Notes: a model not told the origin generated them from the letters alone. DNA of 64,000 bases from Rathayibacter sp. VKM Ac-2857 (GCF_013205025.1 NZ_JABMLE010000001.1:1550001-1614000), one strand, 5' to 3'. Counted from the first letter of the stretch, positions 26,096-34,910 are shown. Made by a program: numbers and translations.

Positions 26096-26830
26096 TCAGT
26101 TGCGCGCGGGGACGTCCTCGAGGACGGCCAGGAGGGCGGCGAACGCCGGGGTCCGGGGGTCGATCGGGGCGTAGTGGTCCGCCTCCGGGAGTTCGACGAG
26201 GCGTGCGGACGGGTGCGTGGCGCAGTAGCGGCGGCTGTAGTCGACCGGGACCTCGGCGTCGCGGTCGCCGTGCAGCAGCGCGGTCGGCATCGGCGGGGCG
26301 GGGAGCTGCGCGGGGTCGAGGTCGCCGAGCGGGCCGTCCGGGCCCAGCAGCTCCGCGACGGCGCCGTCGCCCAGCCGCTCGTCCGCGGCGGCGCGCAGGT
26401 CGACGACTCCGGCGAGCGACACGACGGCGTCGACGTGCGGCGACGGGTGCGCGGCCTGCGACCACAGCGCGAGATGGCCGCCGGCCGAGTGGCCGACGAG
26501 CACGGTGCGCGGGCGCTCCTCCGCCGGGATCAGCCGCGGGAGCGCCGCGATCGCCGCGAGGACGTCGTCGAAGGTGCCCGGCCGTCCTCCGCCCTCGTCG
26601 CCGACACGCCGGTACTCGAGCAGCAGCACCGACCAGCCGGCGTCGGCGAGCGCGGCGGCCAGCGGACGCGCGTGGCTCCGGTCCCAGCGCGCGCGCCAGA
26701 AGCCGCCGTGCACGAACAGCACGAGATCCCGCCCCGAGCCGCGGTAGAGCTCCGCGATCTGCTCCGGCGCCTCGCCGTAGCGGAGCACCCGGTCGGCCTC
26801 GCGCGCGGCGAGGTCGAGGACCCCGCTCAC
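26096..26830 (-). CDS. Alpha/beta hydrolase, probable kynurenine formamidase
   Basis: 244 residues. GTG at 26830 overlaps the kynureninase stop (GTGA). The oxyanion motif is HGGFWRA, the HGGXW signature of the BNA7/kynurenine-formamidase type. The nucleophile elbow is VGHSAGGHL, the acid lies in LLHGDRDAEVPV and the His in LPEADHYAPIDP. Position directly after kynureninase supports hydrolysis of N-formylkynurenine to kynurenine. A broader esterase role cannot be excluded. Confidence 0.82.
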   Translation of the reverse strand: MSGVLDLAAREADRVLRYGEAPEQIAELYRGSGRDLVLFVHGGFWRARWDRSHARPLAAALADAGWSVLLLEYRRVGDEGGGRPGTFDDVLAAIAALPRLIPAEERPRTVLVGHSAGGHLALWSQAAHPSPHVDAVVSLAGVVDLRAAADERLGDGAVAELLGPDGPLGDLDPAQLPAPPMPTALLHGDRDAEVPVDYSRRYCATHPSARLVELPEADHYAPIDPRTPAFAALLAVLEDVPARN

Positions 26831-28092
26831 GCTCCCCCGTGCACCTCTCGGGACTCGCGCGCCCCCTCGACGAGCAGGTCGCGCACCGCCAGCACCACGG
26901 TCTCGACCTCCGCGAAGGAGGTGGAGAGCGGCGAGAGGCCGAGGCGGATGCCGCTGGGCGTGCGGAAGTCCGGGATGATCCCGCGCTCCCAGAGCACGGG
27001 CACCATCGCGGCGAAGTCCGGGTGGTCGACGGTGATGTGACCGCCGCGGCGCGCGGGCTCGCGGGTGGTCGACAGCTCGACGCCGAGCGGGGCGAGGTGC
27101 TCGTCGAACAGCTCGACGGCGAAGGCGGTCAGCGCGATCGACTTCGTGTGGATCGCGGGCAGGCCCGCCTCCTCGATCAGGTCGAGCATCGCCTGCATCG
27201 CGAGCATCCCGACGATCGGCGGCGTCCCGCTGAGGAAGCGCCGGATGCCATCGGCGGGGTCGTAGGCGTCCCCCATCCGGAACGAGTCCTTGACGCCCAT
27301 CCAGCCCTGGATCGGCTGGGCGGCGCCGGCGATCAGCTCGCGGCGCACGTAGAGGAAGGCGGGCGCGCCCGGCCCGCCGTTGAGGTACTTGTAGGTGCAG
27401 CCCGTGGCGAGATCCACGCCCCAGGCGTCGAGCTCGATCGGCAGCACGCCGACGGAGTGGCAGACGTCCCAGAGCACCAGCGCACCGTGCTCGTGCACGA
27501 TGTCGGTGATCGCCGGGACGTCGGCGGCGTAGCCGGAGCGGTAGGCGACCTGGCTCAGCACGACCACGGCCGTGTCGGCGCCGACGACGGCGCGGACGTC
27601 CTCGGGCGTGACTCCGGAGCCCGACTCGGTCTCGATCCAGCGGATGCTCGCGCCGGTCTCGGCGGCGATGCCCTCGACCACGAAGCGGTCGGTCGGGAAG
27701 TTGCCGCGGTCGATGACGATCTCGGAGCGGTCGGGCCGGGCGGTCAGCGCGGTGCGGATCAGCTTGTAGAGCGAGACCGTGGTGGAGTCGCCGACGACGA
27801 CCTGGCCGGGAGCGGCGCCCAGCACGGAGCGGCCGAGGCGGTCGCCGAGCGTCAGCGGGAGCTGGAACCAGCTGTCGTCCCAGCCGCGGATGAGGCGGTT
27901 CCCCCACTCCTGCTCGACGAACGCGGCGTAGCGCTTCGTCAGGACCTTCAGCGGGCGGCCGAGCGAGTTGCCGTCGACGTAGGCGGGCAGCGCCGGGTCG
28001 TCCGCGCCGACGAAGCGCGAGCGGTAGCCGGCGAGCGGGTCGAGGCGGTCGAGCTCGGCCGCGGAGGAGCGGACGGTCTGGTCGAGGGCCAC
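26827..28092 (-). CDS. kynU: Kynureninase
   Basis: 421 residues. GTG at 28092 is preceded by GAGAGGAGG. PLP fold type I enzyme: YVDGNSLGRPLK near the N-terminus, VVGDSTTVSLYKL phosphate-binding loop, WDVCHSVGVLPIEL and the Schiff-base Lys235 in TGCTYKYLNGGPGAPAF. The length equals the family norm. It cleaves kynurenine or 3-hydroxykynurenine to (hydroxy)anthranilate and alanine. With the coupled hydrolase it covers steps 2 and 3 of tryptophan breakdown; a tryptophan 2,3-dioxygenase gene is not in the window. Confidence 0.93.
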   Translation of the reverse strand: MALDQTVRSSAAELDRLDPLAGYRSRFVGADDPALPAYVDGNSLGRPLKVLTKRYAAFVEQEWGNRLIRGWDDSWFQLPLTLGDRLGRSVLGAAPGQVVVGDSTTVSLYKLIRTALTARPDRSEIVIDRGNFPTDRFVVEGIAAETGASIRWIETESGSGVTPEDVRAVVGADTAVVVLSQVAYRSGYAADVPAITDIVHEHGALVLWDVCHSVGVLPIELDAWGVDLATGCTYKYLNGGPGAPAFLYVRRELIAGAAQPIQGWMGVKDSFRMGDAYDPADGIRRFLSGTPPIVGMLAMQAMLDLIEEAGLPAIHTKSIALTAFAVELFDEHLAPLGVELSTTREPARRGGHITVDHPDFAAMVPVLWERGIIPDFRTPSGIRLGLSPLSTSFAEVETVVLAVRDLLVEGARESREVHGGA

Positions 28093-28213
28093 GGCGGCCC
28101 TCCTCTCGTGTGGGGCGCGGATGCGGGGGGGGTGCTCCGGCGTGGGACGCCAGGGGAGCTCCACAGTCGCACGATCCGCCCTCGCGGGACAGCACTCGCG
28201 CGAGGATGGTCGG

Positions 28214-29116
28214 ATGACCTCCTCCGCAGCGCCCGTCGACCGCCGATCGCGCCTGCTGCCGAGTCTCGGAGTCGGCGTCGCAGCCGGTCTGCTCGGGCTG
28301 CTGCCGTGGCTGCTGACCGGGCTGCGGCTGCCGGTGCAGAACCTGTGGGCGGTCGAGGTGCTGCCCGAGGAGATGCCGCTCGCGCTGCTGCCGCTCGCCC
28401 CGTCGAGCGTGACGGAGATCGTCTCCGTGATCGTGACCGGGTCGGCGCTGGCCGGGCTCGCGGCGCGCGTCGGACGCTCGCGCGGCATCGGCCCGCTCGG
28501 CGCCGTGCTCGGGGTGGTCGGCGTGCAGGCGGTCGCGCTGGTGCAGTCGGCGGTGACCGTGTCCGGGGGGCTGCGCGAGGGCCCTGCGTCAGGGCTCTAC
28601 CTGGGGGTGCTCGTGGGCGGCGCGGGTGCCGCGATCCTCGTCGGCGCGCTGCTCCTGGTGCTCATCGCGCGGGCGCCGCGGGCAGGGGCGGCGTTCGCGA
28701 TCGCGCTGGCCGTGGTCGCGGCCGGCGGCTGGCTGACCCGGGTCGTCGCTCCGCTCAGCGCGGACGGGTCGGCGCCCGGCCTCGCGCTGCTGAACGCGGT
28801 GCAGTGGCTGCCGGGGATCCTGGCCGGTCTCGCCCTCGCCTGGTGCGGGGTCCTCTCCGTCGGCCGGGTGATCGCCTGGGTCGCGAGTCTCGCTGTGCTC
28901 TGGGCCGGACCGGTGCTGGTCACCGCTGTCTCCGCCGCCACCAACACGCGGGTGCTGGTCCGCCATCCGCTCGAGATGCTCGACTACGCGCAGGCCGTGT
29001 TCACCAGCGCGCTGATGCTCCCGGCCGTGTCACTCCGCACGCCCGGGACCGCCCTCGTGGTCGCCGCCCTCGGCGTCGCGGCCCTCCGCGCCTGGCACGC
29101 CCGCCGGGCGAGGTGA
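28214..29116 (+). CDS. Multi-pass membrane protein of unknown function
   Basis: 300 residues from ATG 28214, about seven to eight hydrophobic segments (e.g. VGVAAGLLGLLPWLLTGL, VGGAGAAILVGALLLVLIAR, VIAWVASLAVLWAGPVLVTA). No catalytic or transport motif is recognised. It is transcribed divergently from kynureninase, 121 bases apart, and ends in a family B repeat cluster. No ribosome site is evident. Confidence 0.7.
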   Translation: MTSSAAPVDRRSRLLPSLGVGVAAGLLGLLPWLLTGLRLPVQNLWAVEVLPEEMPLALLPLAPSSVTEIVSVIVTGSALAGLAARVGRSRGIGPLGAVLGVVGVQAVALVQSAVTVSGGLREGPASGLYLGVLVGGAGAAILVGALLLVLIARAPRAGAAFAIALAVVAAGGWLTRVVAPLSADGSAPGLALLNAVQWLPGILAGLALAWCGVLSVGRVIAWVASLAVLWAGPVLVTAVSAATNTRVLVRHPLEMLDYAQAVFTSALMLPAVSLRTPGTALVVAALGVAALRAWHARRAR

Positions 29117-29300
29117 GCATGCTGGTCGAGTAGCCGCGCTCTCTTCGCCGGTGGAGTAGCCGCGCTGTTCCTGCTGGTCGAGTAGCCGCGCAGCGGCGTA
29201 TCGAGACTGTGTCTGCGGTGGTGGATCTCGATACGCCCTCTGCGAGGGCTACTCGATCAGCATGAAGGGACCGCTCCGCGGGCTACTCGATCAGCATGCT
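29117..29300. repeat. Family B repeat cluster
   Basis: One full inverted pair (CTGGTCGAGTAGCCGCGCAG ... ATACGCCCTCTGCGAGGGCT) plus truncated halves such as GCGGGCTACTCGATCAGCATG at the right end. It lies between the convergent membrane-protein and thuA-like genes. Confidence 0.85.
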
Positions 29301-29314
29301 CGGTGCGGGAGGGG

Positions 29315-30055
29315 TCAGGACTCGAACCAGCCTCGGGGGTGGTGGTCGGCCGTCAGCGGCGTGCGCTCGCGCTTGGGGCGCGCCCACTGCACGGCGTTGG
29401 CCAGCACCCGCTTGATGTCGGGGTGGTGGTAGACCGGGTAGTCCTGGTCGCCGGGCGAGAAGTAGAACACCTTGCCGAGGCCCCGGGTGTAGGTCACTCC
29501 GGAGCGGAACACCTCGCCGCCCGAGAACGTCGAGAGGAACACCGTCTCCTCCGGCACCGGGATGTCGAAGTACTCGCCGTACATCTCCTGCTCGGGGATG
29601 ACGATCGGGCTCGGCACGCCCTCCGCGATCGGGTGCGTCGGTGCGATCGTCCAGACCAGCTCGCGGTCGTGGTCGTTCCGCCACTTGAGCGAGCAGGTCG
29701 TGCCCATCAGCGCCTGGAAGATCTTCGAGTAGTGCCCGGAGTGCAGGATCAGGATGCCCATCCCCTCCTGCACGTGCCGCAGCACCCGCTGCACGACCTC
29801 GTCCGACACCTCCGGGTGCGCGATGTGCGCCCACCAGAGCAGCACGTCGGTCTTCGCCAGCGCCTCCTCGGTCAGCCCGTGCTCGGGCTCGGGGAGGGTC
29901 GCGGTGCGCACCGAGACCGCGTCGCCGAGCGACTCGGTCAGGCCGTCGGCGATCACGCGGTGGATGCCGTCGGGGTAGTGCCGCATCACGGTCTCGTCGC
30001 CGCGCGTCTCGTGGCGGAACTCGTTCCAGACCAGGACCTCGAGGGGTGCGCTCAT
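29315..30055 (-). CDS. ThuA-like domain protein (trehalose utilisation family)
   Basis: 246 residues. ATG at 30055 overlaps the stop of the Gfo/Idh gene (ATGA). The glutamine-amidotransferase-like ThuA fold shows VLVWNEFRHE, TDVLLWWAHIAHPEV, GMGILILHSGHYSKIFQALM, RNDHDRELVWTIAP, HPIAEGVPSPIVIPEQEMYG and VFYFSPGDQDYPVYHHPDIK. ThuA acts with ThuB, a Gfo/Idh enzyme, in 3-keto-disaccharide (trehalose) metabolism, and its partner here is also Gfo/Idh. The substrate is not proven; many ThuA-like proteins serve other sugars. Confidence 0.88.
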   Translation of the reverse strand: MSAPLEVLVWNEFRHETRGDETVMRHYPDGIHRVIADGLTESLGDAVSVRTATLPEPEHGLTEEALAKTDVLLWWAHIAHPEVSDEVVQRVLRHVQEGMGILILHSGHYSKIFQALMGTTCSLKWRNDHDRELVWTIAPTHPIAEGVPSPIVIPEQEMYGEYFDIPVPEETVFLSTFSGGEVFRSGVTYTRGLGKVFYFSPGDQDYPVYHHPDIKRVLANAVQWARPKRERTPLTADHHPRGWFES

Positions 30056-31179
30056 GCGACCGCGACCTCCTTCTTCTCGGCGGCGGAGCGGTAGATCGCG
30101 TCGACCACCCGGCTGCGGTGCAGCGCGTAGTCGCCGTAGTGGCCGGCGTAGCGGGGGCCGTCGGCGGGAGCGTCGGCGCCGGAGGCGATCGCGGCCAGGA
30201 ACTCGGCGATCACCGAGCGGTGGTGCCCGGCGGGCACCGGCACGTCGGGGCGCGAGACGGTGGGGGCGCCGGCGACCTCGGAGTAGAACGTGAGCGTCCC
30301 CTCCGTCGCGTAGTCGGCGACGTGCAGGCGGGCACCGCCGGCCGAGCCGAGCAGCTCGACCTCGATATCCTCGTGCACCTTGGAGTAGCTGGCCCAGGAG
30401 GCGTCGAGCTGCAGGCTGCGGCCGTTGTCGAGGCGGAGAAGCGCGCTGGAGAAGTCCTCGACCTCGAAGGCGTGCGTGCCGGTGGCGGCGACGCCGTGCG
30501 GGCGTCCGCCGCGGCCGGAGCGGCCGATCTCGCCGTACGCGACGGCGGAGACGCTGGTCACCCGGGGCTCGCCGAGCAGGTGCAGCGCGATGTCGAGGAC
30601 GTGCGAGCCGAGGTCGATCAGCGGACCGCCGCCGGCGAGCTCCTTGCTGGTGAACCAGGAGCCGATGCCGGGGATGCCGGTGCGCCGCTGCCAGCTCGCG
30701 CGAGCGTGGTAGATCTCGCCGAGCGGAGCGTCGTCGAGGTAGCTGCGCAGGTAGGCGACGTCGGCGCGGCGGCGGTGGTTGTAGGCGATCTCGAGGACGC
30801 GGTCGTTCGCGCGGGCGGCCTCGACCATCTCGGCCGCGAGCTCGGCGGTGGTCGCGAGCGGCTTCTCGCAGAAGACGTGCTTGCCGGAGGCGAGCGCTGC
30901 GACGGCGATCGGGTGGTGCAGGTGGTTGGGCACGCCGATCGAGACGACGTCGAGGTCGTCGCGGGCGACGAGCTCCTCCCAGTCGGCGTAGAGGTCGGGG
31001 ACGCCGCGGCTGGCGCCGAGCTCGCGCAGGCGCTCCTCCTCCTGGCCGGCGAGCGCGACGACGCGCGCACCGGGGAGGGCCTGGAAGGCGTCGAGGTGGG
31101 TGGTGCCGGCGAAGCCGAGGCCGACGACGCCGACGCGCAGCTCCCCCGGGATCTCGGTCGTGCCTGTGTTCTCGGTCAT
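30052..31179 (-). CDS. Gfo/Idh/MocA oxidoreductase (ThuB-like partner)
   Basis: 375 residues, ATG at 31179, 7 bases after a -10 box and without a ribosome site (likely leaderless). The dinucleotide site is VGVVGLGFAGTTHLDAF, the EKP motif HVFCEKPLATTAELAAEM, then GGGPLIDLGSHVLDIALHLL with the usual Asp/His pair. The C-terminal alpha/beta domain follows. Coupled to the thuA-like gene it probably oxidises C3 of a glycoside or reduces a keto-sugar, as ThuB does (inference). Confidence 0.9.
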   Translation of the reverse strand: MTENTGTTEIPGELRVGVVGLGFAGTTHLDAFQALPGARVVALAGQEEERLRELGASRGVPDLYADWEELVARDDLDVVSIGVPNHLHHPIAVAALASGKHVFCEKPLATTAELAAEMVEAARANDRVLEIAYNHRRRADVAYLRSYLDDAPLGEIYHARASWQRRTGIPGIGSWFTSKELAGGGPLIDLGSHVLDIALHLLGEPRVTSVSAVAYGEIGRSGRGGRPHGVAATGTHAFEVEDFSSALLRLDNGRSLQLDASWASYSKVHEDIEVELLGSAGGARLHVADYATEGTLTFYSEVAGAPTVSRPDVPVPAGHHRSVIAEFLAAIASGADAPADGPRYAGHYGDYALHRSRVVDAIYRSAAEKKEVAVA

Positions 31180-31186
31180 GCCGTCG

Positions 31187-31209
31187 AGCCTAGTCGAATT
31201 GATTCGACT
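31187..31209 (-). promoter_or_regulatory. -10 box and palindromic operator upstream of the Gfo/Idh-thuA pair
   Basis: AGTCGAATTGATTCGACT (31192-31209 as read on the plus strand) is an 8+8 perfect inverted repeat around 2 bases. It abuts the -10 TAGGCT (31187-31192 on the minus strand), which is 7 bases from the ATG. The palindrome fills the place of the -35/-10 spacer, the layout also seen at 10752-10780, but the two sequences differ. The -35 (TCGAGG) is poor, so an activator is possible. Confidence 0.6.
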
Positions 31210-31254
31210 CCTCGATAAAGTGACCGTCCGCGGAGCGTCTCCCGCGCCCGTCCG

Positions 31255-31779
31255 CTACAGCTCGTGGCGCTCGTCGGCCGGGGCGCGCAGCAGGAGCTTG
31301 CAGTCGACCGGCGGCGAGGTCAGCGTCGCGCCGGAGGGAGTGGTCGCCGTGAACACACCGGAATCGCGGATCCAGCCCGCCTCGAGGTCGTCCGCGGTGA
31401 CCGTCCGGTTCTCGTCGACGAGCCGGTACTCGCCCCCCGTCTCGATACGGGCGTCCTGCCGGCCGAACCCGGCGAGCGAGACCGTGAGCGGGACGTCGCC
31501 GGTGTTCGCGAGGACGGAGGTGATCCGGATCGGCGTGCCGACGGTGACCGGCCGGCCCGCCTCCAGGACGAGCTCGGCGCGGACGGTGACGGTGAGCTCG
31601 GGATGCTCGGCCGCCGGGGCGGACACGACCGCCGGCGGCGCGGGGGTGGCGGGCTCGGCGGCGTGGGCGGCGGTCGACGCGGTGCCGGCCGTGACGAGGA
31701 TCAGAGTGACGCCGGCGGCGGCGAGGCCGGTCGCGGAGGAACGGCCGCCGGTGCGCGCGACGCGGGGACGAGAGGACAT
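31255..31779 (-). CDS. Secreted protein of unknown function
   Basis: 174 residues. ATG at 31779 follows AAGGAG. The signal peptide has an Arg-rich n-region and ends TAAHA-AEP; a Pro/Ala-rich linker follows. The remaining ~110 residues form one beta-sandwich (VTVRAELVLEAGRPVTVGTP, SVLANTGDVPLTVSLAGFG, SGVFTATTPSGATLTSPPVD) with a single late Cys in VDCKLLL. It resembles CARDB or DUF11-like surface modules, but no family is certain. Confidence 0.65.
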   Translation of the reverse strand: MSSRPRVARTGGRSSATGLAAAGVTLILVTAGTASTAAHAAEPATPAPPAVVSAPAAEHPELTVTVRAELVLEAGRPVTVGTPIRITSVLANTGDVPLTVSLAGFGRQDARIETGGEYRLVDENRTVTADDLEAGWIRDSGVFTATTPSGATLTSPPVDCKLLLRAPADERHEL

Positions 31780-31902
31780 GGATGCTCCTTGAGGGACGCG
31801 GTTCGGGCTCGGGGCGGAGCGCCCACAGCGTTGCAGAGGGAGCGGCCGGGTGTCTCCTTTCTGACGCGCACCGGTCGGATCGGCGGAGATCGTGCGGCGG
31901 GG
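31780..31902. other. Gap left of the repeat cluster
   Basis: About 120 bases with only the ribosome site of the secreted-protein gene (31784-31789 region). Together with the repeat cluster to 32235 it makes a 456-base gene-free stretch. Confidence 0.4.
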
Positions 31903-32230
31903 GTCTCGATGGGCGGCCTGCGGCGGCTGCTCCGCGGGGCGCATCGAGACCCGCCGTCTCGAACACGATGGATCTCGATACGCCCGCTCCGCGGGCTACT
32001 CGATCAACATGCAAGCGCCCACTCCGCGGGCTGCTCGATCAGCATGGAGGGGACCAGCAGGACACATGGGGATCCGCGCATCATGCTGGTCGAGTAGCCC
32101 CGCAGGGGCGTATCGAGACCCACCGTCGTGAGCAGGGTGGATCTCGATACGCCCGCTTCGCGGGCTACTCGATCAACATGCAAGCGCCCGCTCCGCGGGC
32201 TGCTCGATCAGCATGGCTCGATCAGCAGGG
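31903..32230. repeat. Family B repeat cluster with truncated copies
   Basis: At 31903-31950 a degenerate hairpin unit GTCTCGATG...CATCGAGAC is seen. At 31969-32230 five half-units follow: GGATCTCGATACGCCCGCTC with GCGGGCTACTCGATCAACATG-type ends, twice followed by CAAGCGCCC(A/G)CTCCGCGGGC, plus one full inverted pair centred near 32130. The two copies of the AACATGCAAGCGCCC tail show local duplication. Confidence 0.85.
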
Positions 32231-32235
32231 AGGCG

Positions 32236-34008
32236 TCAGTCCGTGCGCTGCAGGCGGACCGCGATGTACTCGCGGCCCGGCAGGTCGATGCGGAAGCGGC
32301 CCGAGTAGGTGCCGGGCAGCCGCTCGACCGTCATGGCCCAGGTGTCGAGGACGTCGACCGTGTACGAGACGTCGGGCTCGAGCAGGAAGCGGCGGTAGGT
32401 GGGGCGGTCGAAGCCGAAGTAGTAGAGGTAGTACTCGCCCTCGACGCCGGCGCGCGGCACGTCCCAGTCGAGCGGGATCGGCTCGAGGCCGCGAGCGGGC
32501 CCCTCGGCCAGCACCGACTCCAGGAACGCGATGCGCGCGGGGCTCGTCCCCCGCAGCTCGCCGCCCTTCGACCACCAGAGCACGTCGTCCGGGTGCACAT
32601 AGGTCTCGCCGTGCCCGACGTAGCCGCCGCGCAGCGCGCCCTCCCAGAACCGCCGCACCAGCTCCTCGCCGGTGATGTTGCCCCAGCCCTGGTCGATGTC
32701 GCCCTCGTAGGCGCACTCGTCGATCACCACCGGCTTGCCCCAGCGCCGCCACTCCGTCGTCATCTCGGCCGTCTTGTAGACGTCCTGGCGCTGGATGCTG
32801 GCGTGCGTGATCCACGGGCGGGAGTGGTCGTAGAACTCGCGGCAGTTGTGGATCGACAGCAGGTGCTGCGACGGGTCGTCCTCCCCCACGATCCGGGCGA
32901 AGCGCTCCCAGTCCTCCTCCGTCTTCTCGAACAGCAGGTCGTACTCGTTCGCGAGCGACCACCAGACGTTCGCGAACGAGGCGAGCCGCGCCACGGCGTA
33001 GCGCACGTAGCGGTCGTCGGCGACGGCGTCCATCGTCGAGAAACCCCAGCGGTCGTAGGCGTGGAAGAGGATCAGGTCGGCCTCGATGCCGAGCTCGCCG
33101 AGCTCCTCGATCCGCCGCTCGAGGTGCGCCCAGAACTCCGGATCGAAGCGCTGCCAGTCGAACCCCGCCGCCGGCGAGCCCTCGAACGGGTAGAGCTCCG
33201 GCTCGTTCTCGTTGAAGAGGTACGACTTCGGGAAGACGCACATCCGCATCTTCGTGAAGGGGGCGGTGGCGAGCGAGGCGAGCGTCCGCTCCTCCAGCTC
33301 GTCGCCCTGGTGCGTCCAGGCGTAGGAGGTGGTGCCCAGCGGGCGGTGCCGGGTGCCGTCGGCGTGCGCGAAGTGGAAGGTGTCGGCCACCCGGACCGGG
33401 CCGTGCCGCCCCTCCACCGCCGCCGTCACCGAGACGGAGCCGGTGACGCCGTCGAGCGAGCGGGCACTGCTCGAGGTGGTCCAGGCGTACTCGCCGGTCG
33501 CCTCGGGCATCCAGCGCAGCCGGTACACGCCGTCCCCGTCGTAGAAGCCGGGCACGCGCACCGAGCCGTCGGGCCCGTCGACGATCGCCGAGAGCGCGAC
33601 GTCGACGAACGGGTTGCCGTGCGCGGGCCCGCGCAGCTCGATCTCGAAGCGTCCGAAGACGGAGGCGGTGGCCGGTGCGGACACGCCGGCCGAGGCGAGC
33701 GGGACGTCCGCGCCCTCGTAGTCGCCGGACGGCTCGACGTACCGCTCCTGCTCGCGGACCGGGGCGGGCTCCTCGGTCGGGATCGCGGCGACCTCGGCGA
33801 GCAGCGCCTCGCGCTCGGCCGCGTCGAGCGACTCCTCCGTGTCGACGACGAGCCCGATCGGGTAGCCGTGCAGCGTGTGCAGGATCGAGGAGTGCACCAG
33901 CCCGGGGAGGCGGCGCTCGACGATCGCGTGCCCCCGCGGGTCGCGGAGGACCTCGTACAGGCGCGTCTCGCGCGAGAACCGCTCGGCGGTGTCGGTGGTG
34001 TGCGGCAC
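32236..34008 (-). CDS. DUF5060/DUF4038/DUF5605 glycoside hydrolase-like protein
   Basis: 590 residues, GTG at 34008 only 2 bases after the permease stop, with AAGGG. Residues 1-85 are a small helical domain of the DPRGHAIVERRLPGL type met at the ends of several sugar-active proteins. Residues ~105-205 are DUF5060 (VFGRFEIELRGPAHGNPFVD, GVYRLRWMPEATGEYAWTT). Residues ~215-500 are a DUF4038-like TIM barrel (KMRMCVFPKSYLFNENEPEL, WWSLANEYDLL, KPVVIDECAYEGD) with Glu in NEYD and DECAYE as acid/base and nucleophile candidates. The C-terminal ~75 residues are DUF5605. No signal peptide: it acts inside the cell on sugars taken up by the adjacent importer. Exact activity unknown (apiosidase- or glucuronidase-like possible). 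Confidence 0.8.
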   Translation of the reverse strand: MPHTTDTAERFSRETRLYEVLRDPRGHAIVERRLPGLVHSSILHTLHGYPIGLVVDTEESLDAAEREALLAEVAAIPTEEPAPVREQERYVEPSGDYEGADVPLASAGVSAPATASVFGRFEIELRGPAHGNPFVDVALSAIVDGPDGSVRVPGFYDGDGVYRLRWMPEATGEYAWTTSSSARSLDGVTGSVSVTAAVEGRHGPVRVADTFHFAHADGTRHRPLGTTSYAWTHQGDELEERTLASLATAPFTKMRMCVFPKSYLFNENEPELYPFEGSPAAGFDWQRFDPEFWAHLERRIEELGELGIEADLILFHAYDRWGFSTMDAVADDRYVRYAVARLASFANVWWSLANEYDLLFEKTEEDWERFARIVGEDDPSQHLLSIHNCREFYDHSRPWITHASIQRQDVYKTAEMTTEWRRWGKPVVIDECAYEGDIDQGWGNITGEELVRRFWEGALRGGYVGHGETYVHPDDVLWWSKGGELRGTSPARIAFLESVLAEGPARGLEPIPLDWDVPRAGVEGEYYLYYFGFDRPTYRRFLLEPDVSYTVDVLDTWAMTVERLPGTYSGRFRIDLPGREYIAVRLQRTD

Positions 34009-34010
34009 GG

Positions 34011-34910
34011 TCAGCCCTTCACGGCGCCGGCGAAGGCGCCCTCGACGAAGTAGCGCTGGAACATCAGGTAGACGATCAGCACGGGGAAGACGGACATGAT
34101 GGTGAAGGCGTTCAGCGGCCCGTACGAGCTGGTGAACTGCGACTGGAAGCCCTGCAGCGCGAGCGGGATCGTCCACGAGTCCTGGCTCTGCAGCAGGGCG
34201 AGCGCGATGGAGTACTCGTTCCAGGTGGAGACGAAGTCGAGGATGAACAGCGCGGCGAGGGCCGGGCGGGCCAGCGGCAGGATGATCGTCAGGAACAGCC
34301 GCCAGTTGCCGGCGCCGTCGATCCGCGCGCTCTCGTCGATCTCCTCCGGGATCTGCCGGAAGAAGCCGTAGAGGATGAAGGTCTGGTAGGGCAGGCCGAA
34401 AGCGATGTACGGCAGGATGATGCCGAAGTTGCTGCTCAGCAGCCCCAGCCCGTTGATCACCTGGAACAGCGGGGCGATCGCGACCTGGATGGGCACCATC
34501 GCGCCGAGCGCGATCACGCCCATCAGCAGGCGCTGCCGGCGGAACCGCATCCGGGCCAGCGCGAAGGCGGCGGCCGCCGAGATGAACAGGCCGATCGGCA
34601 CCTTGAACAGCGCGATGATCAGGCTGTTGCCGCCCGCGGTGAGCAGGTTGCCGCGGTCGAGGGCCTCGACGTAGTTGCCGAAGTCGGGCGACCACGGCGG
34701 CACGAAGGCCGGCGTGCTGAAGATGTCGGCCTCGCTCTTGAGCGACGTGAAGACCATGAAGATCAGCGGGACCGCCCAGATCAGGACGGCGAAGACCAGC
34801 GCGATCCACAGGCCGATCCGGATGTAGTCGCGGCCGCCGACCGGGCGGCGGGTGCGCTTGACCGGCGCGACCAGGCCGGGCGCGCTGGTCGGGATGCTCG
34901 TGACGCTCAT
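34011..34910 (-). CDS. Carbohydrate ABC transporter permease (MalG family)
   Basis: 299 residues. ATG at 34910 overlaps the stop of the first permease (ATGA). Six membrane segments. The EAA loop is ESARIDGAGNWRLFLTIILP; other family marks are VFTSLKSEADIF, FKVPIGLFISAAAAFALARM and ILDFVSTWNEYSIALALLQS. Second channel subunit of the importer. Confidence 0.93.
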   Translation of the reverse strand: MSVTSIPTSAPGLVAPVKRTRRPVGGRDYIRIGLWIALVFAVLIWAVPLIFMVFTSLKSEADIFSTPAFVPPWSPDFGNYVEALDRGNLLTAGGNSLIIALFKVPIGLFISAAAAFALARMRFRRQRLLMGVIALGAMVPIQVAIAPLFQVINGLGLLSSNFGIILPYIAFGLPYQTFILYGFFRQIPEEIDESARIDGAGNWRLFLTIILPLARPALAALFILDFVSTWNEYSIALALLQSQDSWTIPLALQGFQSQFTSSYGPLNAFTIMSVFPVLIVYLMFQRYFVEGAFAGAVKG

